Shown here: positions 15,501 to 22,746 of the stretch, in pieces
Position numbering within the stretch: the first letter of the stretch is position 1
Layout: the number at the start of each line of letters is the position of its first letter
Virus record (IMG/VR): IMGVR_UViG_3300035701_000316
Location: 1 to 22,746 of that record
Direction: 5' to 3' (one strand)
From: a virus
DNA: 22,746 bases
The notes under the pieces: generated by a model
What the model was told of the DNA's origin: nothing
The model's input: the letters and a program-made list of their open reading frames with translations, nothing else
Databases searched by the model: none
Translations under genes and position numbers: made by a program

Positions 15501-17826
15501 CTCTCAAGACGTTTTCTTTTCCGTATATTTTTTCGACAACTTTTACTACATTGCGAGCATCCTCGATGCTATCAGTGACAATAGTTCCCCTAACAAGATC
15601 TTTCATCGCTCTAGGATCTTTGTCATTCTCAGAAATGTGCTTTTCGATTGTTCTGATCTCGGCTTTAAGTCCGGTCTTTCTGACGTATGTATTGGTAGCG
15701 TCAGCTATGGCTTTGATTTTTGAATCGAACTCCGGTTTGCTCGCCTGCGCTTTCTCGATAAAAGGCTTGAGAGATTTTTTGGCTTTAGCTATTTCGGAAG
15801 CGCCAAAACGATCCACCAATCCTTCCATAGTGGCTACGGCTGGCTTGCGATATTTTTTTATCGCCGCAAGTGCTTTCTCAATAACCTGAGATGAAAGAAC
15901 ATGCTCGACAATGCTTGGAACAAGTTGTTTTTTTATCGGTTGCTCAAAGGGGAGATCTTCACGCTTTGGCCCAAGCTCGCTCGCCTGAAACAGAGCCTTC
16001 GGGCTAGGGGCCTGACCCTCTCCGGCGTTCTGAATGATTAGAGGTAGATTTTGGAGAATAGTTTGAGGTTCCACCTTAGCGAAGCCAGCGATGTTCTCAA
16101 CGACATTCCTAATGGATCTAGCGATAGGCTTTGCGAATTCAGGTATCTCGCCTGTGCCTTTGATCATATTTAACAATTTTTGTTCTTGAGCCACCATCGG
16201 GTTTTCCGAGTTGGCGGCTTCAACAGCCTTAGCCTCGGCAACGGCGGCGGCGACCTGTTGCTTCAAGTCTGCCTGAACCTTCTCGTCAGCCTCTACTTCC
16301 TCAACGGTTTTTTCCTGTTCTTGAAATCTGAAAGAATCTTTCAGCTTTTCAAATTCAGGAGTTCCGGAAAAGTTATCCAAAATAACAGCAGTTGGGATGA
16401 TAACCTCGCCTGTCTCTCTGCCAAGTTCATATTCCTTGGCTATGCCCAATTTCTGAACCACCTCTGCTGTGTTGGGAACCAAAGACTCGAAAACATCGGT
16501 TTTAAAAACCATGTTTTCGATAGTGGTTCCTTTTAGATTTGTTTGGGCAAATGTTTTTGTAGAGCCCGGAAGTTTCTCCTGAGCCTTCAATTCATCAAAC
16601 TTGCTCCCGATATCGGTAAGTGTTTTTTTTGAATTTTCAGCTACCTGTTTAATTCTTTCCATACGGCTTGCGGCTATTCCAACAGATCCAGCCGCATTTA
16701 TAGTCCCGCCTGATACGGCTCCTGCGGCGGCGGCGTTGAAGGCTCTCTCCCAAGCGCCATTCATAGCATTAGGGTCAACGCCAGTAAGGTAATCCGCCAT
16801 ATCCTGAGAAAACTGAGTGAGCCCTTCTCCAGTCGCCTCAACTCCAGTATTGTAAGCTACTGATTTGGCGAAAGATTTTACGACTTCTCCAGCCGCATCC
16901 CTCCCTACCTGTTTAACTAAAGCCTCTCCCCAATGCTTTAAAGGCATAACCAATTCTAAAGATTCGAATCCGGCTTCAAATGCTCCGTTAAGATTTGCCG
17001 CAAGCCTACGAGCTTCCGGAGAAGCTCCCGAGTCGGCGGATTCATCGTAATGCTGACCAGAGGTAGTTAATCCAATCCCGGCAAGAGCTGGAGTGCCAAG
17101 TCCAGAAAAGGCCGCACCTAAAAGTGCAATACTTAATGGCGCAGACTCAACGGCATCCAATACAAAATTTCCTCCCGCTCCAATTAGATCTCCTTTTTTT
17201 ATATCTGCCCAACCGGATCCCCAAGCCGAAGGGTTGATGACCTCTTGTTCAAATTTAAGTTGTTCCCTGAGCGAATCTCTGTATCTGGTAAGCTCTGCGC
17301 TTGGATGAAATTCCGGAGCTTCAATTCTTCCCGGGATGCCCATTTTGTCGAACACCAAATTCGATAAATCAACGGCGCTTCCTCCGAGGGTAGCTAGTCC
17401 TTCCGGAAGATATGAAGGCATTAGCTCAAGCCCTGTAATCACCCCGTTGTGAAGCCTGCTCTGGAGATTCTCCATTTTGCTGTGTTTTTTAGGAACATCG
17501 TCAAAGTTGGTAAGATTTATTACTTCTTTCCTGTGGATAGATGCGTTATTAACGTCCTCCAAATACTGAGCAACTTTAGGGTTTTCAGAAAGTAATTTCT
17601 TGTAATCAATAGAATCCTGAGCAACTTTCTGTTCAACCTCCGGAATATTTCTGGAAACTATTTCAGGATCGACTCCGGAGGCTTGGGAAAGCTCCATCGA
17701 TTTAGCGTGAGTCTCTGGAGTTGTTTGAGATGCCCCAAACATAGATGCTCTTAACGCAGACTCGTTTTGAGTTTGCATCTGATCAAATGCTTTTGTGTAG
17801 CTTTCAGGGAATTCTTCATTTTGCAT
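9550..17826 (-). CDS. Giant polyvalent internal virion (ejection) protein
   Basis: About 2758 aa from the ATG at 17826, which gives an 11-base overlap with the upstream gene; an in-frame ATG (17853) and GTG (17862) lie further upstream. The N-terminus has the 'sq.sGvdpeiv.rNi.eve.k' motif of podovirus internal proteins, then glycine/alanine-rich hydrophobic stretches (about 220-250 and 355-382). Next, by motif: a RelA/SpoT-like domain (about 700-830; KDLVRGTIV, GYSDILINV, GEIQLSVPEF, HELY); a Ser/Gly/Pro-rich linker; a zeta-toxin-like P-loop kinase (about 945-1200; GGGGSGKGS near 1043); a strand-rich segment with FSLSQDSVLV; and a zincin-like site HESGH (about 1528-1532). The last 600 residues are helical with two hydrophobic segments (about 2593-2620 and 2648-2663) around an acidic DDDDNDG loop. 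The position matches T7 gp16: it probably enters the cell with the DNA. Domain calls are by motif; roles are inferred. Confidence 0.9.
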   Translation of the reverse strand: MQNEEFPESYTKAFDQMQTQNESALRASMFGASQTTPETHAKSMELSQASGVDPEIVSRNIPEVEQKVAQDSIDYKKLLSENPKVAQYLEDVNNASIHRKEVINLTNFDDVPKKHSKMENLQSRLHNGVITGLELMPSYLPEGLATLGGSAVDLSNLVFDKMGIPGRIEAPEFHPSAELTRYRDSLREQLKFEQEVINPSAWGSGWADIKKGDLIGAGGNFVLDAVESAPLSIALLGAAFSGLGTPALAGIGLTTSGQHYDESADSGASPEARRLAANLNGAFEAGFESLELVMPLKHWGEALVKQVGRDAAGEVVKSFAKSVAYNTGVEATGEGLTQFSQDMADYLTGVDPNAMNGAWERAFNAAAAGAVSGGTINAAGSVGIAASRMERIKQVAENSKKTLTDIGSKFDELKAQEKLPGSTKTFAQTNLKGTTIENMVFKTDVFESLVPNTAEVVQKLGIAKEYELGRETGEVIIPTAVILDNFSGTPEFEKLKDSFRFQEQEKTVEEVEADEKVQADLKQQVAAAVAEAKAVEAANSENPMVAQEQKLLNMIKGTGEIPEFAKPIARSIRNVVENIAGFAKVEPQTILQNLPLIIQNAGEGQAPSPKALFQASELGPKREDLPFEQPIKKQLVPSIVEHVLSSQVIEKALAAIKKYRKPAVATMEGLVDRFGASEIAKAKKSLKPFIEKAQASKPEFDSKIKAIADATNTYVRKTGLKAEIRTIEKHISENDKDPRAMKDLVRGTIVTDSIEDARNVVKVVEKIYGKENVLRVKDRFLKPSLDGYSDILINVKMENGVTGEIQLSVPEFVLSKSVGHELYTRARSLHEVNPIKQELEDLQREIYSEARASSLLRSSASNIISMNSSGVAGEPLPVSPEGNSTLPGRNAQAEPSGNLATGLPSISNKTVPAGNEAKSKSFSTDISVASLLERLTGKPRPVKSIDYVPMGNLLPHETEAETRFGEIAAQPNIVELYSALDGTDGGKVLDVDLARQLMPEYAASANGKTLYTLATQKVARAIITKMYAERLLIRDGNAPVVFLAGGGGSGKGSIPKDGIEGANTVIDGTFADFDKSMALIDQAKYRESVVKYVYLDAKEAARRAALRFLNPKTGGRYVPVDVLLEDHIKAQETILRMAKERPHVRLTIWDNNGKVPRKISVEELNAVRYTKDGESVEQVATRLADEVYKLKEVRDAEGKIRGIQREDVAKRAKLLREKEARRLGQSVGSTDNRGVDGGQQGVLSGKVTLEVAPDPNDLALTERWNALSIKQKTDVSLSVAKEMIPKILASAGVEGNVVEHLGGYLGVTNPSFSIELPEGTEPHKLVQVASIAGFSLSQDSVLVTSPTKFGGSSPTEMITVHLPDGSNSETITKIFGELSKLKKGESNLVEGHTTIDNKMMLLVDPKITTADELGPMIDSALGEQFLISSSDIFSSFVSKGENDYGLQGEGSIGGKSSDAEIANNLRGKASGLIDSALGDIEREGTGGQKVLRQSYRSGDVDRNGQITIEGHLALVELFKSKNLTTILHESGHYFYEVIERLATAPNAAPEIKQLHYDIREWFGVKEGGTPTDEMLERFANAYETYLMEGVAPTENLRSVFAKFKAWFTSVYAGIPKTQMDPKIRDIFDRMTSGKDAATRAREAQSLGPIFKDAASAQMSDVEYQKYKKAVTDASEAADEQITTKFLKKYSREQKKLYAAKRVGVEAGARAEVEAMPIYQTIEKLQHNQTPDTPLKLKTSDIPSASRAGLPKGVTSEANGMHPDVIAGVLGFESGSELMAAISNATEKEQLIDDMTYRRMLIQFPDIAEGEDASNEAIKAHLNDRQAYKLKLESDILFKNSLPVVKAGIRRIARRPAPQASITQASLGAIGEQNVGDIKPNIYKISERRQAKESGVLFTKGDLDGAFVAKERERMNFELFRRAIEAKEYISRAFDLFEKVLGPDSKLAPKREMNYVNAARAVLAEFGLAKKGKTSESYLAPIKEYDVEKYQTILAMVDSAISDSANYNDVPFNKFMEMTEAVTAIWELSKHEKFIEVNGKMIERQEAIDDLTVAMDSIPGGLKENEFAGFATSGEKNKMGLLGLRSRGRRVESWAERMDQKNPRGPFHTYMWNVINDATVKFGVEKVKYLEKFNELAKAVAPGMSYDVILAPELGPNAKFADKGYLLGAILHRGNPSNFSKLLRGYKWGTLDENGVLDTSRWDAFEKRMQKEGMLTKVDYDFAQGVWDLMEELKPESQKAHKKMYGKFYDEVTSEEFDTPFGRYKGGYYPAMADPFVNPDARIRTEKEQLEGQENSFMFPTPAKGFTKNRSEGYARPLILDIRQASSHMDKVLRFIHIAPHTNDVAKILWDKDFRSTLDALDPTAASNMLVPWLQRSVLQITTIPIKGPDGAMLDNFWRQIRKSAGEQIMVGNIVNGAMQITGLSASLIRVKPSHLRDALWKYRSGPKAFVEEITNKSSFMSLELEKQIIDIQNDINEIVFEKSGLDKVRTFSDRHGYFFQRSFQNMVNVITWTGAYDQAIATQSGISEEEAIRQADATVRQTQGGFRPIDISSLEVQKSYIQLFQMFYSYYNQQANTLGTEFATSITDKGFKKGIGRAVFAGMMAFTLPAVMGGMLRQLALGKGLDDDDNDGYMDEVMSWFFASQFDAATSIVPFLGPVLRAGVARFNNKTFDDNISTSPAIAMLERVVHTPGDLYKAYIGTGSKKESMKDVLTLMGYVLRVPLAFAAKPIGYSMDVASGKARPAGPIDFARGLMTGK
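14999..15027 (+). promoter_or_regulatory. Possible promoter for the antisense ORF inside the giant gene
   Basis: -35 TTTACA (14999-15004, 5/6), 17-base spacer, -10 TAATCT (15022-15027, 3/6 but with the key T, A and final T) preceded by TG one base upstream, an extended -10 feature. Start would be near 15034, directly before GGGAGG. Weak alone; noted because it precedes a good ribosome binding site and ORF. Confidence 0.25.
15050..15289 (+). CDS. Candidate nested antisense gene (79 aa) within the giant gene
   Basis: The ORF opens at an ATG with a near-ideal GGGAGG eight bases upstream (15036-15041) and runs to TAA at 15289. It encodes an acidic protein with ordinary composition: MSVENDFDFASFPAGTVLLD, then 'iegkpVAKFPDGSAWAFLPGKVEF', a glycine/serine turn, and an amphipathic C-terminal helix (EFMEMMFEAEDRRRDEALAS). 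On the opposite strand this stretch encodes only the low-complexity Ser/Gly/Pro linker between the RelA/SpoT-like and zeta-like domains, so overprinting costs little. The codon third positions of both genes face each other. No family recognised. It could be a shadow ORF; the ribosome binding site and natural composition argue for a real gene. Confidence 0.4.
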   Translation: MSVENDFDFASFPAGTVLLDIEGKPVAKFPDGSAWAFLPGKVEFPSGETGKGSPATPDEFMEMMFEAEDRRRDEALASE

Positions 17827-19468
17827 TTTGTAATCCGTAGAAGATCTCAACATTTGCGTCACTAGGGATCATGTTTTTTGACTCTAGGAACTTTCTGACT
17901 CTCGAAACATCCGCTCTAGGAATCTCAGACAGAGGAATAACATCCTCGAATGTTTTTTTGCCACTGGCTTTTTGAATCGCCATAGTTTCAGCAATCTTTT
18001 GGATATCGGTGGACGAGGCTATTCGGCCTCCGTTTGAGTCCTCGAAATATTTAATGTGCCTTTGAACATCTCTTTCAAAATCTCCGAGGGCTGGAGTATA
18101 TCCTCCCTCCCGTATTTGTTTAGACGAAAGTTCGCTAGGAACAATTCCTGATTTTTGAGCAGTTTTCATAATAATTTCATCGAAGCTCTGGTCTGCGGCT
18201 GACTTTCTGGATGATGCAGGATTATTAACTGCATCGATAGCATTTTTTCTGCGAGCAGTGGCGGCGTTTCTTTGGGACAAATTTAATTTAGTCCAGTAAC
18301 CGTCAAACTCCTCATTGCCCATAGTAGCCAAAGTTTCTGTTGGAATCTGTTTCAGTTCAAACCAAGCCGCATCGTTGGGTTTTTTAGGAACATTGAGTCG
18401 GGCCACGATCAATTCCTTTTGTTCGGGAGTGGCATATACCCATTTCGACAAGTCGATGCTTTTGTCCGGAGATATGTTCTGCGGAGTCATTTTCACAGTA
18501 TTAACCATATCATCGTAGCCTCCGGCAGATATGGCTTTTACATCTCGAGCCCTTTCGTCATATTTGTGACTAAGTTCCGCCGCAACTCGCTCACGAACCA
18601 CCAAGTCCTTTATTTCTTTAACTGCGTCTCGGGTCTGATATTCTTCTGGATATTTTTCAAATAATTTATCAGCTTCGGCAGAGACTTGTCTGCGTATGTC
18701 GCCTTCTTTGACAGCGCCTTCAAGACTTTTCCTATCGACAGGAAGAATGAACGGAAGTTTTTCATCGTAATATTGTTTGGCTGAACTGAATTGATCTTTA
18801 TTTAAACGGTCAGTGACCACGCCAGAATAAATCTTGCTGACGATTGACGATGACACATCTATTTTTTCGTTCTCGGTTAATCCTTTGCGTTCACCGAATT
18901 CGTCCACCTTTTGATAAATAGAGGAAACGAATTCCTGCACACGACTCGGCCTTCCGTCCATGATTGCGGCGTTGGAAAGATTTTTTACCCAACTGTCAAA
19001 TACAGAGTCAGCGTGTTTCTCTCCCTCAACGGCGGCGTGATGCATCACACGCCTATACATATCGCCACTGGCATCCTTCATTTTCTGGTTAGCCATTTGC
19101 CTTTGAACACTTGTCGTTAAACCGTTGGTCAATTCGCTGGCGGTTTTTTCGAATCCAGAAACAATTTGTTCCGGCTGACTCATGGCGTTAAGCCCACGTT
19201 GGCTCAGGGCTCCCCCGGGAGCGTCCATTATGTCTGTTGATAATTTTGTTATTTGGGATTCGTAATCCATGACAGCGATCTGATCAGCCTTCTGCTTCTG
19301 ATGCTCGATCTCCTTCATCATAGAATCGTTGAGGGCCAGTTGTGATTGTGTGACCTGTCCGGCGCTTTGGCCTCCGCCGAGAGCCGAAAGCGGAACGTCT
19401 CCGCTAACTCTTACGTTAGGGAGGCCCTGTTCTTGAACTCTGTTTTCCGCTAAAGGAACGATAGCCAT
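17816..19468 (-). CDS. Internal virion protein (gp15 position)
   Basis: 550 aa, starting one base after the stop of the gp14-like gene (TAAAATG). It is almost wholly helical and polar, with no membrane segment or signal peptide. The order of segments is typical of podovirus internal/ejection proteins: a short flexible N-terminus (SGDVPLSALGGGQSAGQVTQ), long helices with MMHH-type polar repeats, FILPVDRKSLEGAVKEGDIR near residues 228-247, and 'YDDMVNTVKMTPQNISPDKS' near 318-337. It lies between a gp14-like gene and the giant gp16-position gene, as T7 gp15 does. No enzymatic motif is seen. It probably forms part of the ejected channel or core; the assignment rests on length, composition and order. 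Confidence 0.7.
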   Translation of the reverse strand: MAIVPLAENRVQEQGLPNVRVSGDVPLSALGGGQSAGQVTQSQLALNDSMMKEIEHQKQKADQIAVMDYESQITKLSTDIMDAPGGALSQRGLNAMSQPEQIVSGFEKTASELTNGLTTSVQRQMANQKMKDASGDMYRRVMHHAAVEGEKHADSVFDSWVKNLSNAAIMDGRPSRVQEFVSSIYQKVDEFGERKGLTENEKIDVSSSIVSKIYSGVVTDRLNKDQFSSAKQYYDEKLPFILPVDRKSLEGAVKEGDIRRQVSAEADKLFEKYPEEYQTRDAVKEIKDLVVRERVAAELSHKYDERARDVKAISAGGYDDMVNTVKMTPQNISPDKSIDLSKWVYATPEQKELIVARLNVPKKPNDAAWFELKQIPTETLATMGNEEFDGYWTKLNLSQRNAATARRKNAIDAVNNPASSRKSAADQSFDEIIMKTAQKSGIVPSELSSKQIREGGYTPALGDFERDVQRHIKYFEDSNGGRIASSTDIQKIAETMAIQKASGKKTFEDVIPLSEIPRADVSRVRKFLESKNMIPSDANVEIFYGLQNAK

Positions 19469-19469
19469 T

Positions 19470-20075
19470 TTATTTTCCTAAGCTAAGGCCGTAGTTTTTT
19501 GGATATATTTTTTCAATAGATGTGTTGAAGTCAGAACTTTCTGGCGGAGATTTGTATATATCTTTTTTGTATTCAGAATAAAACTTCCCCGAGTCCAACA
19601 GTCTGCCAGTGGCCCTGAGTCCACCAGACAATAATGTGTTTCTGGAATCTTGATCGCCAGAAATTTTTGAAATCTCTCCAGAAAATCTATCGTTAGCGGC
19701 TTTCGATTTCAATCCCAAAGCCTCACGATAGGCATTTATTCTGATGGTTGCGGCGTCCTCTGCTCCAATCCTTCCGGCCTCGACCTGAGCATCTAGCCCT
19801 GATCCGCTATCCACAAAAATACCTTGGGCGGCAAGGGCGGCTCTCTGAGCCCCGATGAGCTTCTGTGTAGCCGCATCACTGCGGCTGGCAGTTTTTTCTC
19901 CACGAGTGATAGCGTCCTCGGCTTGAAGTTCAGCCATCCTTGCATTCTGTTCTCCAGCTCTCTTGGCGATATCGCCTCGAGTTCTAAGAGCCTGAGCTTG
20001 ATCGAATGCGCTGGACATATCAATGAAGGCGCTTCCTGCGCTAACTCCAGACATAAGTGCATTTGCGTTTGACAT
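19470..20075 (-). CDS. Internal virion protein, T7 gp14-like
   Basis: 201 aa from the ATG at 20075, which overlaps the nozzle stop by one base (TGATG) and has GAGG upstream; a GTG one codon earlier is less likely. The N-terminus is small-residue rich (GVSAGSAFIDMSSAF), followed by a long alanine/arginine helix. The conserved core of gp14-family proteins is visible as 'GaQRAaLAAqGI.vdSGSglda', followed by 'E.grigaeDaatIR.NAyReAlG'. In T7 the gp14 protein enters the outer membrane during DNA ejection. Gene order (nozzle, gp14, gp15, gp16) matches the T7 virion cluster. Confidence 0.82.
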   Translation of the reverse strand: MSNANALMSGVSAGSAFIDMSSAFDQAQALRTRGDIAKRAGEQNARMAELQAEDAITRGEKTASRSDAATQKLIGAQRAALAAQGIFVDSGSGLDAQVEAGRIGAEDAATIRINAYREALGLKSKAANDRFSGEISKISGDQDSRNTLLSGGLRATGRLLDSGKFYSEYKKDIYKSPPESSDFNTSIEKIYPKNYGLSLGK

Positions 20076-22746
20076 CACTGCCTCGTAGGAATGAAGCCGC
20101 CCGGGGCTACTGCTAGAACTGACATGGGCAACGGGTCGGTTTGGCGTATCAGAATTCTACCATTGGAATTCCATTCTGTCCTCAAATTGACGTAGGCCGT
20201 TCCTGTCGTTAAATCAGGGTTACTGCCGTAAGTCTCTTGATTTCTAGTCTTTAACTCAAAAAGACCCTCGGTAGGATCGCTTCCTGTGGGGATTTCAGGC
20301 CCGTAGAATCCGCCTCTCGTGTCCTCAAGAGCAATGGTGACTCTCTCCACGTTCTTAGCCTTATCGATCATCGTCTCTCCTTGAGTGATGTCGATATTCA
20401 GCGTCTCGATGTCTGTTATATAAGGAAGCCCGACTTGGATTACAGCCGCAGGAAAGTCTAGGTTAATCGTTCCGTTGACGACCTTGACAACTGGATATTT
20501 CGGGTTGTTAGGGCTGGCTACCACGGCTCCGTCAGCTAAAACGCTGACGTTCTCTCCTTCGAGATGCCAGAATCCAACGAACTTTTTAACCAGTCTTTTC
20601 CAGCTCGAAAACCTCAACGGGGCAGTAACCAAACTTTGCATCGAGACAGGCACATCTCTGTCGGGAACGGCTACAAATTCACCTGACAAAGTAGATAAAA
20701 AAGTGATGGTCATGGTCAATTCAAAACCAGACGAATCGGTTATTTGTATAACATCGCCTATGTTGAATCTTCTCAAAGGAGGTAAAGGAAACTGGAGCCC
20801 AATGAAACGCATCTGCAAAGGAACTCCAGCCAACCATGTCGGTGAATTTATTGCGATGATATTTCCCGGAGGATCTGCGTTCACAACTAGGGCAGAATTT
20901 ATCACATCGACCTGAGCGGCAGGGTCACTGTTTCTGTTATCAATCGTCAGCAGGCAATCGGAAAAAACTGCATCATCGATGGTGTCATCTGAAACGATTC
21001 GAGTGTTCAGTCTTTCGGAAAAAAAGTGAGTGGATCCGTTTATGACCCTCTCGACCACGACATAGATCGCATCTTCTTCACCTTCGGGGATCGAACAAAT
21101 ATGTCTGACAAACCCATCGGTATCATGGCGATGCCAAGCCCAAATCTGCTGTTCACGAATATAGGTCAGGGCAATAACATTGCCGTTGTCTAGGACGCAC
21201 CATACGATGCTCTGCGGGATCTGTTGCCATGCCCACTCGACAATAGTTCTTCCGACAAAAAGATGCGAAGCATAAATTGTCAGATCGTTTCCACGATAAC
21301 TGTCGCTTTGGAATTCAAAAGCAAGACTCCTGACGATAGATCCACGATTTTGAATGTAGAGCGCATCGCCACCTACCACAAGAGGAGGAACTATACTGGA
21401 ACCATTCTGGCTATATTGCTTCGGATTTACAGCAGTTGGGGTCAGGGTTCCGTTGGAGTTCCCTTCAATTGAATTCTCTGATCCAGTAGTGAACACGATT
21501 AGCTTTCCTATGTTTATCATGTTCTGGATTTTGTTCACCTGATTTGCTGTCATATCGAACTGCAAGGCATCGTCATCATTCAACTGCCTGCTGGACACAA
21601 AGTTGTTTTGCAAACCTATTCTTGACCCAAAAATTCTTTCGGGATTGGCAATTGTATTTCCAAACAACAGACGTTGCTGAAAGAATGTTACACAGGTCGG
21701 ATAGTTATTTGTTCCTGTAAAATTGTTACTCACGGCTGGAGGTTGCTGATTTGTAACAGCTTGACCAACATCCAAGAAGGTAGTTCTTGTAACTCCAAGC
21801 AATAGATAATATCCAGAACCTCGAGGAGTTTCTTTATACACATTATATTCTGTCGCTCCCAAGGCCGGAGTGAACCCCAATTGGTTCCAATTTGTAGAAG
21901 TTACTGGATCAACGCCAAGTGTGGTGGCAACGGCAGTGGGCAGTGATTCCTCCCCTGTGATGTCGTTGATCGCCGTCATCACAAACCGATACGGGATTAG
22001 GCCGGGAGTGAAACTACTCGCCACAACTCCAGTTGGGGGAGCCTGCGTGGGAGCAAAAGTCATGGTCGTGAACGTCCAGTTGGTATCGTTGATTCTTTTT
22101 ATTTCGGTGGGTTGCTGGAAGTATGGGTTCACTCCATCCTGTGCGCCTACAACAATCATCGAATTTGCGTTCTGGACGAACTTGAGATTTTTCTCATTGA
22201 GAGATGTTAAAAGTATTCCTGTGGCGAGTGTTTCATAAATGCAGGCCGATTTACCGCCAAAAAGATAGGTGGAGAAATTAGTTGAATCAAAAGTTGTTCC
22301 GTCCATGTTTTGTAACGTGAAGGTCGATACGCCTGTAACCACAACTCTTAAATCTCTAAAGTTGAGTTCTTCCATTCCGACACAACCGCTTATGAAAACT
22401 TCCTGACCAGTTACTATTCCGTGAGGGGCGGAAGTTGTGACTATGGCTGGATTTGATTTGGAGACAGTCAGAATGTCCAATATGGAAGTTGAAACATAGG
22501 CCCCGTTTTTTATGACACGCATACATGCGCCTGCCGCAAAGAAAGGGGCTTTCCTAGTTCTGAACTCTAGGACGTAGGAATTGCTTTGGTCAACGATGAA
22601 CGGAATAGTGCGTATCGCAGGCCCGAATGTCGGGGATCCATCTACAAAAATCTCCCCTACCAACTTAGTTCCCGGCCTGTTTTGAACTCCGCCGTGGCGC
22701 ATGACTAAAGCATTGCGACAAGTTTTGAGCCCAAACTCATACTTGA
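20075..22746 (-). CDS. Tail nozzle / tail tubular protein B (T7 gp12-like), partial
   Basis: The frame is open to the right edge: upstream of the ATG at 22702 it continues in frame as KYEFGLKTCRNALV, so the start lies outside the window and about 890 codons are present. The junction GLKTCRNALVMRHGGVQNRP and 'GT' is a signature of the N-terminus of podovirus nozzle proteins ('y..GL.tcrN..v..hGGv.nRpGT'). It is followed by IPFIVDQSNSYVLEF and a domain with SAPHGIVTGQEVFISGCVGM, 'lNfrdl.V', which is typical of this family. Then come a fibronectin-like segment (TGVVASSFTPGLIPYRFVMT) and propeller-like strands with QRLLFGN and ERIFGSR. It forms the distal end of the short tail. Family assignment is strong. 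Confidence 0.88.
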   Translation of the reverse strand, partial: KYEFGLKTCRNALVMRHGGVQNRPGTKLVGEIFVDGSPTFGPAIRTIPFIVDQSNSYVLEFRTRKAPFFAAGACMRVIKNGAYVSTSILDILTVSKSNPAIVTTSAPHGIVTGQEVFISGCVGMEELNFRDLRVVVTGVSTFTLQNMDGTTFDSTNFSTYLFGGKSACIYETLATGILLTSLNEKNLKFVQNANSMIVVGAQDGVNPYFQQPTEIKRINDTNWTFTTMTFAPTQAPPTGVVASSFTPGLIPYRFVMTAINDITGEESLPTAVATTLGVDPVTSTNWNQLGFTPALGATEYNVYKETPRGSGYYLLLGVTRTTFLDVGQAVTNQQPPAVSNNFTGTNNYPTCVTFFQQRLLFGNTIANPERIFGSRIGLQNNFVSSRQLNDDDALQFDMTANQVNKIQNMINIGKLIVFTTGSENSIEGNSNGTLTPTAVNPKQYSQNGSSIVPPLVVGGDALYIQNRGSIVRSLAFEFQSDSYRGNDLTIYASHLFVGRTIVEWAWQQIPQSIVWCVLDNGNVIALTYIREQQIWAWHRHDTDGFVRHICSIPEGEEDAIYVVVERVINGSTHFFSERLNTRIVSDDTIDDAVFSDCLLTIDNRNSDPAAQVDVINSALVVNADPPGNIIAINSPTWLAGVPLQMRFIGLQFPLPPLRRFNIGDVIQITDSSGFELTMTITFLSTLSGEFVAVPDRDVPVSMQSLVTAPLRFSSWKRLVKKFVGFWHLEGENVSVLADGAVVASPNNPKYPVVKVVNGTINLDFPAAVIQVGLPYITDIETLNIDITQGETMIDKAKNVERVTIALEDTRGGFYGPEIPTGSDPTEGLFELKTRNQETYGSNPDLTTGTAYVNLRTEWNSNGRILIRQTDPLPMSVLAVAPGGFIPTRQ

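Noticed and set aside
15497-15889. 130-aa hydrophobic rightward ORF opposite the RelA/SpoT-like domain
   Set aside because: It lies opposite a conserved domain, has very biased Phe/Leu/Ser/Ala composition, and no ribosome binding site; a typical antisense shadow.
20475-20915. 146-aa rightward ORF opposite the nozzle gene
   Set aside because: No ribosome binding site and shadow-like composition opposite a clear structural gene.

Overview
The window is a continuous piece of a tailed-phage genome (or prophage), and most likely a short-tailed, podovirus-like one. It is gene-dense, with many start/stop overlaps (ATGA, TGATG, TAATG). I see no tRNA, rRNA, CRISPR array, insertion sequence, integrase or RNA polymerase. 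Evidence for a short-tailed phage is a T7-gp12-type tail nozzle protein followed by a set of internal/ejection proteins that includes one giant protein of about 2,760 residues, then a tail fibre with a T7-type N-terminus. The lysis genes include a secreted lytic transglycosylase and a membrane-anchored coiled-coil protein, which suggests a Gram-negative host. I cannot name the host or the phage genus.

Layout. (1) Positions 1-2323, leftward: a replication/control block with a Cro/YdaS-like regulator, a zinc-knuckle miniprotein, an SF2 helicase, a VRR-NUC nuclease and the first 26 codons of a probable primase/helicase. (2) Positions 2324-2462: a divergent promoter region with a good leftward and a good rightward sigma70-like promoter and a dyad between the rightward -35 and -10. 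(3) Positions 2463-5141, rightward: a recombination block with a YqaJ-type exonuclease, a small protein ending in an SSB-like DDIPF tail, RecT, and four small unknown ORFs. (4) Positions 5056-22746, leftward: the late block. In transcription order it encodes the nozzle (cut by the right edge), a gp14-like internal protein, a gp15-position internal protein, the giant polyvalent ejection protein, the tail fibre, a small protein, a holin-like protein, a DUF5675 protein, a membrane protein, a secreted protein, a lytic transglycosylase and a spanin-like protein. The late block meets the recombination block tail to tail, and the two coding regions overlap by 86 bases.

Working together: the leftward early block would supply regulation and replication, and the rightward block an exonuclease/annealase pair for double-strand-break recombination. 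The late block would build the tail, deliver DNA plus the giant protein into the cell, and lyse it.

The most unusual parts are three. The giant virion protein carries, by motif, a RelA/SpoT-like domain, a zeta-toxin-like P-loop kinase and a zincin-type HESGH site. A small antisense ORF with a strong ribosome binding site lies in the linker between the first two of these domains. A small protein in the exonuclease-RecT operon imitates the C-terminal tip of SSB.
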